From Paracoccus luteus (lineage in GTDB: Bacteria > Pseudomonadota > Alphaproteobacteria > Rhodobacterales > Rhodobacteraceae): a stretch of DNA of 64,000 nucleotides. Positions 61,283 to 64,000 of the stretch are shown here, in pieces. Position 1 is the stretch's first letter; each line of letters begins with the position of its first letter. A program made the position numbers and the translations under genes. The stretch covers positions 73,413-137,412 of the forward strand of contig NZ_SDEA01000003.1 in the NCBI RefSeq assembly GCF_004522155.1, written 5' to 3'. The notes below the pieces were generated by a model. The model searched no databases and was not told the origin of the DNA. It saw only the letters and a list, made by a program, of their open reading frames with translations.

Positions 61283-62956
61283 TCACTCCGACTTGCCTGC
61301 GGCGCCGGCGGGCGGACCTGCGAAGGTTTCCGCGAAGGGTCCGATCGCGCACATATCGATTTCAACCAGCTGCGGCCCCTCTGCCGCGATGGCTGCGGCA
61401 AGGGCTGCCTGAAAGCGCGCAAGATCGTCCACCCTCTGGTGCGGCATGCCGATCGCGGCGCAGAAGGTCGCGAAATCCGGCGTCGCCAGCGCGCTGTAGT
61501 GATGCCGCGAATCGTATTGCACGTCCTGGATGTTGCGGATGACGCCATAGGCCTGATCGTTCATCAGCACATAGACCAGCGGCGCGCGTTCCTCGACGGC
61601 GGTGATCATCTCGGCGATGCCCAGCATCGTGCCGCCGTCGCCCAGAAGGGTGATCGCCTTCGGCCCGTCCGAGGCGAGGGCCGCGCCGATGCCCATGGCG
61701 ACGCCCTGCCCGATGCCGCCCCCCAGGGCATGGACGCCCAGCTGCGGTTCGGCGATCTGGACATAGCGGTTGCCGAAGGTCGAGTTCGAGATGGTCACGT
61801 CGCGCACCCAGGGGTGGCGGCCCGCCGTGACCGTCTGGTTCAGCACGTCGGCCACAACGCGGTAGGGGCCCAGCAGGTCGCGGACGCGCCCCTCGCCCTG
61901 CGCCCGGACGCGGGCGATGTCGAATCGCAGCCCCTCGTCGGTGTCCAGCGTCTCGGGCAGCATCGCGACCAGGCGGCCAAGCACGTCGGCCGCGTCGCCG
62001 TGGATGAACTGCTCGACCGGATAGTTGCGCCCGCCCTGCGACGCCTCGGCGTCGATCTGCACCAAGGGCGAGGGCAGCGGCATCCGGTTGTTCTGCGTCT
62101 CGTTGCCGCGCAGGCGCGAGCCGACGACGATCATCAGATCGCAAGTCCTGTAAAGCTCGACCGCCTCGGGCGTCATGTTGAACGCTCCCAGCGAGGCGGG
62201 GTTGTCCTCGGGCACGATGGCGCGGCCGTTGGTCGAGGTGACGGCGCCGAAGCCGCGGCGCACCAGCTCGGTCGCGGCCGCGGACGCGCCGCGCGCGCCG
62301 CCGCCCAGCCACAGCATCGGGCGGCGCGCGGCCCGGACCCGCTCGGTCAGTTCGGCGATAGCCTCGTCCCCGGCGATCGGGCGCTGGACGAGGGGCGCAT
62401 AGGCGCGCGCCGATCCGGCCACGGGGCTGCGCTGCACGTCCACCGGAATCTCAAGGCTGACCGGCCCCGCGGGCGCCGACAGCGCCGCCGAACAGGCCGC
62501 CGTCAGCGTTCCCACCGCGCCTTGCGCGTCCCACATCCGGAAGACCGCCTTCGACACGCCCTCCAGCATCCGGGGCTGGCGCGGCACGTCGTGGATCGCG
62601 GCCCGGTCGCGGTCGGCGAACTCGCGGTCCACCTGGGTGGTGATGTGCAGCAGGGACGTGCCCGCGGTCAGCGCCTCGGCCTGCCCCCCCGCCGCATTGC
62701 CCGCCGCGGTGCCGGTCGAGGTCAGGCACACGCCCAGCCGGCCCGACACACGGGCATGGGCGTCGGCCATGTTCATCGCTCCGGCCTCGCCCCGCGCGGG
62801 GACAAAGCGGATGCGGTCCTGGCGCGCAATTGCATCCAGGATCGGCATGTTGTGGATCGAAATCACCCCGAAAATCTCGGTGACGCCGATATCGGCCAGA
62901 TAGCGGGCGATCAGGTCGCCGACCGTTTCGACTTCCAGCCGGATGTCCATTTTCAT
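61283..62956 (-). CDS. Thiamine diphosphate-dependent enzyme, acetolactate synthase/decarboxylase type
   Basis: 557 aa. Three ThDP domains: the Pyr domain with activating Glu in FVPARGEAGAMNMADAHARV (about 57), GVCLTSTGTAAGNAAGGQAE; the central domain about 190-330; the PP domain with LGVHALGGGIGQGVAMGIGA (about 404-423) and LLGDGGTMLGIAEMITAVEE (about 437, GDG motif), NDQAYGVIRN. It could be a 2-keto acid decarboxylase, a carboligase or a sulfoacetaldehyde-type enzyme. Context (SDR, ALDH, VOC protein) favours keto-acid decarboxylation to aldehyde, then oxidation by the ALDH. Confidence 0.92.
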   Translation of the reverse strand: MKMDIRLEVETVGDLIARYLADIGVTEIFGVISIHNMPILDAIARQDRIRFVPARGEAGAMNMADAHARVSGRLGVCLTSTGTAAGNAAGGQAEALTAGTSLLHITTQVDREFADRDRAAIHDVPRQPRMLEGVSKAVFRMWDAQGAVGTLTAACSAALSAPAGPVSLEIPVDVQRSPVAGSARAYAPLVQRPIAGDEAIAELTERVRAARRPMLWLGGGARGASAAATELVRRGFGAVTSTNGRAIVPEDNPASLGAFNMTPEAVELYRTCDLMIVVGSRLRGNETQNNRMPLPSPLVQIDAEASQGGRNYPVEQFIHGDAADVLGRLVAMLPETLDTDEGLRFDIARVRAQGEGRVRDLLGPYRVVADVLNQTVTAGRHPWVRDVTISNSTFGNRYVQIAEPQLGVHALGGGIGQGVAMGIGAALASDGPKAITLLGDGGTMLGIAEMITAVEERAPLVYVLMNDQAYGVIRNIQDVQYDSRHHYSALATPDFATFCAAIGMPHQRVDDLARFQAALAAAIAAEGPQLVEIDMCAIGPFAETFAGPPAGAAGKSE

Positions 62957-62967
62957 GTGGTTGTTCC

Positions 62968-63759
62968 TCAGATAAAGCGGGCCAGGCCGCCCGACACGTC
63001 GATCTGCGACCCGGTGATGTAGCTGGCGCCTCGCGACCCCAGGAAGGCGATGGCATGGGCGGCCTCCTCGGCGTCACCCAGCCGCCCAAGCGGGATTCCC
63101 TTGTCCTTCGCCAGCGCCGCATACCAGGCTTCGCGGCTGACGGATTTATCCTCTCGGTCGGCAAAGCGGCGGGTCCACTGGCCGGACCCGATCAGCCCCA
63201 GCAGGACCGAGTTCACGCGCACCTCGGGCGCCAGCTCGATCGACAGGCTCTTCAGCAGGTTCTGCACGCCCGCGCGGGCGGAAGAGGTGCAGACCATGTG
63301 CGGCTCGGGCTGGTAGGCAAGCAGGGAATTGACCGCGACAATGGCACCCCGCGCGTCGCGCAGCATGGGCAGGAAGGCACGGGCGGGCAGCACCTGGCTG
63401 AAGATCTTCAGCTCATATTCCGTCCGCCAGTCCTCGTCCGAGGTGGTGGCGAAGGTGGACTGGCGCCCCTGCCCGGCGTTGTTCACCAGAAGGTCGCAGC
63501 GGCCGAAGCGGTCCCCGACCTCGGCGGCAAAGGTGTTGACCGCCTCAGGCTCCAGCACCGACAGGGCCGAGGCCAGAACCCTGTCGTCGCCGTGGTCGCG
63601 CCGCAGGACGGCGGCGACGTCCTTCAGCCGGTCGGCGTTGCGCGCACACAAGGCGACCCGCGCCCCGCAGTCCAGCAGCAGCTTGACGGTCGCAAGTCCG
63701 ATGCCCGACGAGCCGCCGGTCACGACCGCGACCTGCCCGTTATAATCATACCGGTTCAT
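62968..63759 (-). CDS. SDR family protein with altered catalytic motif
   Basis: 263 aa from MNRYDYNGQVAVVTGGSSGI. Cofactor motif TGGSSGIGLATVKLL (about 15-29), NNAG in LLVNNAGQGRQSTF (about 95), Ser in AVNSLLAYQPEP (about 145). At the YxxxK position the sequence is MVCTSSARAGVQNLL, so Tyr is Thr and Lys is Arg. The C-terminal GSRGASYITGSQIDVSGGLA is normal. Without Tyr/Lys classic oxidoreductase chemistry is doubtful; a non-redox or altered mechanism is possible. Overlaps the upstream VOC gene (ATGA) and is 11 bases from the ThDP enzyme gene. Confidence 0.9.
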   Translation of the reverse strand: MNRYDYNGQVAVVTGGSSGIGLATVKLLLDCGARVALCARNADRLKDVAAVLRRDHGDDRVLASALSVLEPEAVNTFAAEVGDRFGRCDLLVNNAGQGRQSTFATTSDEDWRTEYELKIFSQVLPARAFLPMLRDARGAIVAVNSLLAYQPEPHMVCTSSARAGVQNLLKSLSIELAPEVRVNSVLLGLIGSGQWTRRFADREDKSVSREAWYAALAKDKGIPLGRLGDAEEAAHAIAFLGSRGASYITGSQIDVSGGLARFI

Positions 63760-64000
63760 CGGGTGGCCTCTCTGTCCATGCGGGTGGGGACCAGCTCGGG
63801 AAAGCCGGGGTCCGGGCGACCCTGCATCACGGCGCGCTGCGCGGGCGTGGGGGGGCCGGCGGTCATCCACTGGTCCATCTTCTCGGGCACGTCGCGCGGC
63901 CAGACCTGCGCCTCATGCGTGACTTCGTCGATCTGCTGCAGCTCGGAGGTGAACTCGATGACGAAGCCCGAGGGCGAGACGAAATAGGCGAACGGATTGT
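63756..64000 (-). CDS. VOC superfamily protein, extradiol dioxygenase-like, C-terminal part cut by window end
   Basis: 81 codons of the C-terminal end are present. NPFAYFVSPSGFVIEFTSEL (at the window edge) matches the last metal-ligand region of VOC/extradiol ring-cleavage dioxygenases, where the Glu of IEFTSEL would bind the metal; then EVTHEAQVWPRDVPEKMDQW and a tail ending TRMDREATR. The stop overlaps the SDR start (ATGA), so this is the next gene upstream in the same operon. Ring cleavage of a catechol-type substrate is possible but cannot be confirmed from the part seen. Confidence 0.6.
   Translation of the reverse strand, partial: NPFAYFVSPSGFVIEFTSELQQIDEVTHEAQVWPRDVPEKMDQWMTAGPPTPAQRAVMQGRPDPGFPELVPTRMDREATR

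Noticed and set aside
1..64000. tRNA or rRNA genes
   Set aside because: No stretch with a T-arm GTTCGAATC-type signature in a cloverleaf context was found between genes, and no rRNA sequence was recognised.

Overview
The window is GC-rich DNA (estimated by eye at about two-thirds G+C) from an alphaproteobacterium of the Rhodobacterales, most like Paracoccus. The signs are the mraZ-rsmH-ftsL-ftsI start of the division and cell-wall cluster, a Rhodobacter-type gene transfer agent (GTA) cluster next to cysE, an array of CCUCCUCCC-loop hairpins like the Rhodobacterales CcsR/cuckoo RNAs, and many small operons whose genes overlap as ATGA. There is no integrase, plasmid origin, CRISPR array, rRNA or tRNA that I can see.

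Layout. 1-2.7 kb (minus strand): the 5' end of ftsI, then ftsL, rsmH and mraZ, preceded by a roughly 400-base leader holding four GGGA/T elements at exact 10-base spacing that look like MraZ boxes. 2.7-3.8 kb: mrp. 4.1-4.4 kb (plus): seven tandem stem-loops, each with CCTCCTCCC in the loop, the last followed by a T-run; I read this as a cuckoo/CcsR small-RNA array. 4.4-9.8 kb (plus): rlmJ, gatC-gatA, an Excalibur-type lipoprotein, a peptidoglycan amidase, a DUF952 protein and pyrD, then convergent cysE. 10.7-25.8 kb (minus): a full GTA structural cluster, gp1 (small terminase) to gp15 plus a DUF2793 gene, with gp6 and gp7 read as one open frame and a terminator-like hairpin in the leader of gp1.

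26.3-35 kb (minus): a META-domain lipoprotein and a complete kdpFABCDE potassium system, with a 28-codon membrane micro-ORF before kdpF and direct repeats resembling a KdpE site. 35-45 kb: a remnant of a CocE/NonD hydrolase, then an apparent peptide and D-amino-acid use cluster (RidA, fused DppDF ATPase, DppC, DppB, binding protein, MlrC-type M81 metallopeptidase, D-serine dehydratase/D-threonine aldolase-like enzyme) with a divergent RpiR regulator. 45-50 kb: a MarR regulator divergent from a flavin monooxygenase, quinone oxidoreductase and MFS exporter operon, with clear operator palindromes. 49.7-51.4 kb: eda and kdgK, the lower branch of 2-keto-3-deoxygluconate catabolism, followed by two broken gene pieces.

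52-64 kb: a second RidA-type gene divergent from a TetR regulator with three palindromes between them, an FMN glutamate-synthase-like protein, an IclR regulator, a bicupin, and one tightly packed minus-strand catabolic operon: VOC/extradiol-type protein (cut by the window end), an SDR lacking its catalytic Tyr and Lys, a ThDP enzyme, an aspartate-dehydrogenase-like protein, an aldehyde dehydrogenase, an adrenodoxin-reductase-like protein, a flavodoxin and a pentapeptide-repeat protein. The reductase-flavodoxin pair implies electron delivery to an oxygenase not seen in the window. The substrate cannot be fixed from sequence alone.
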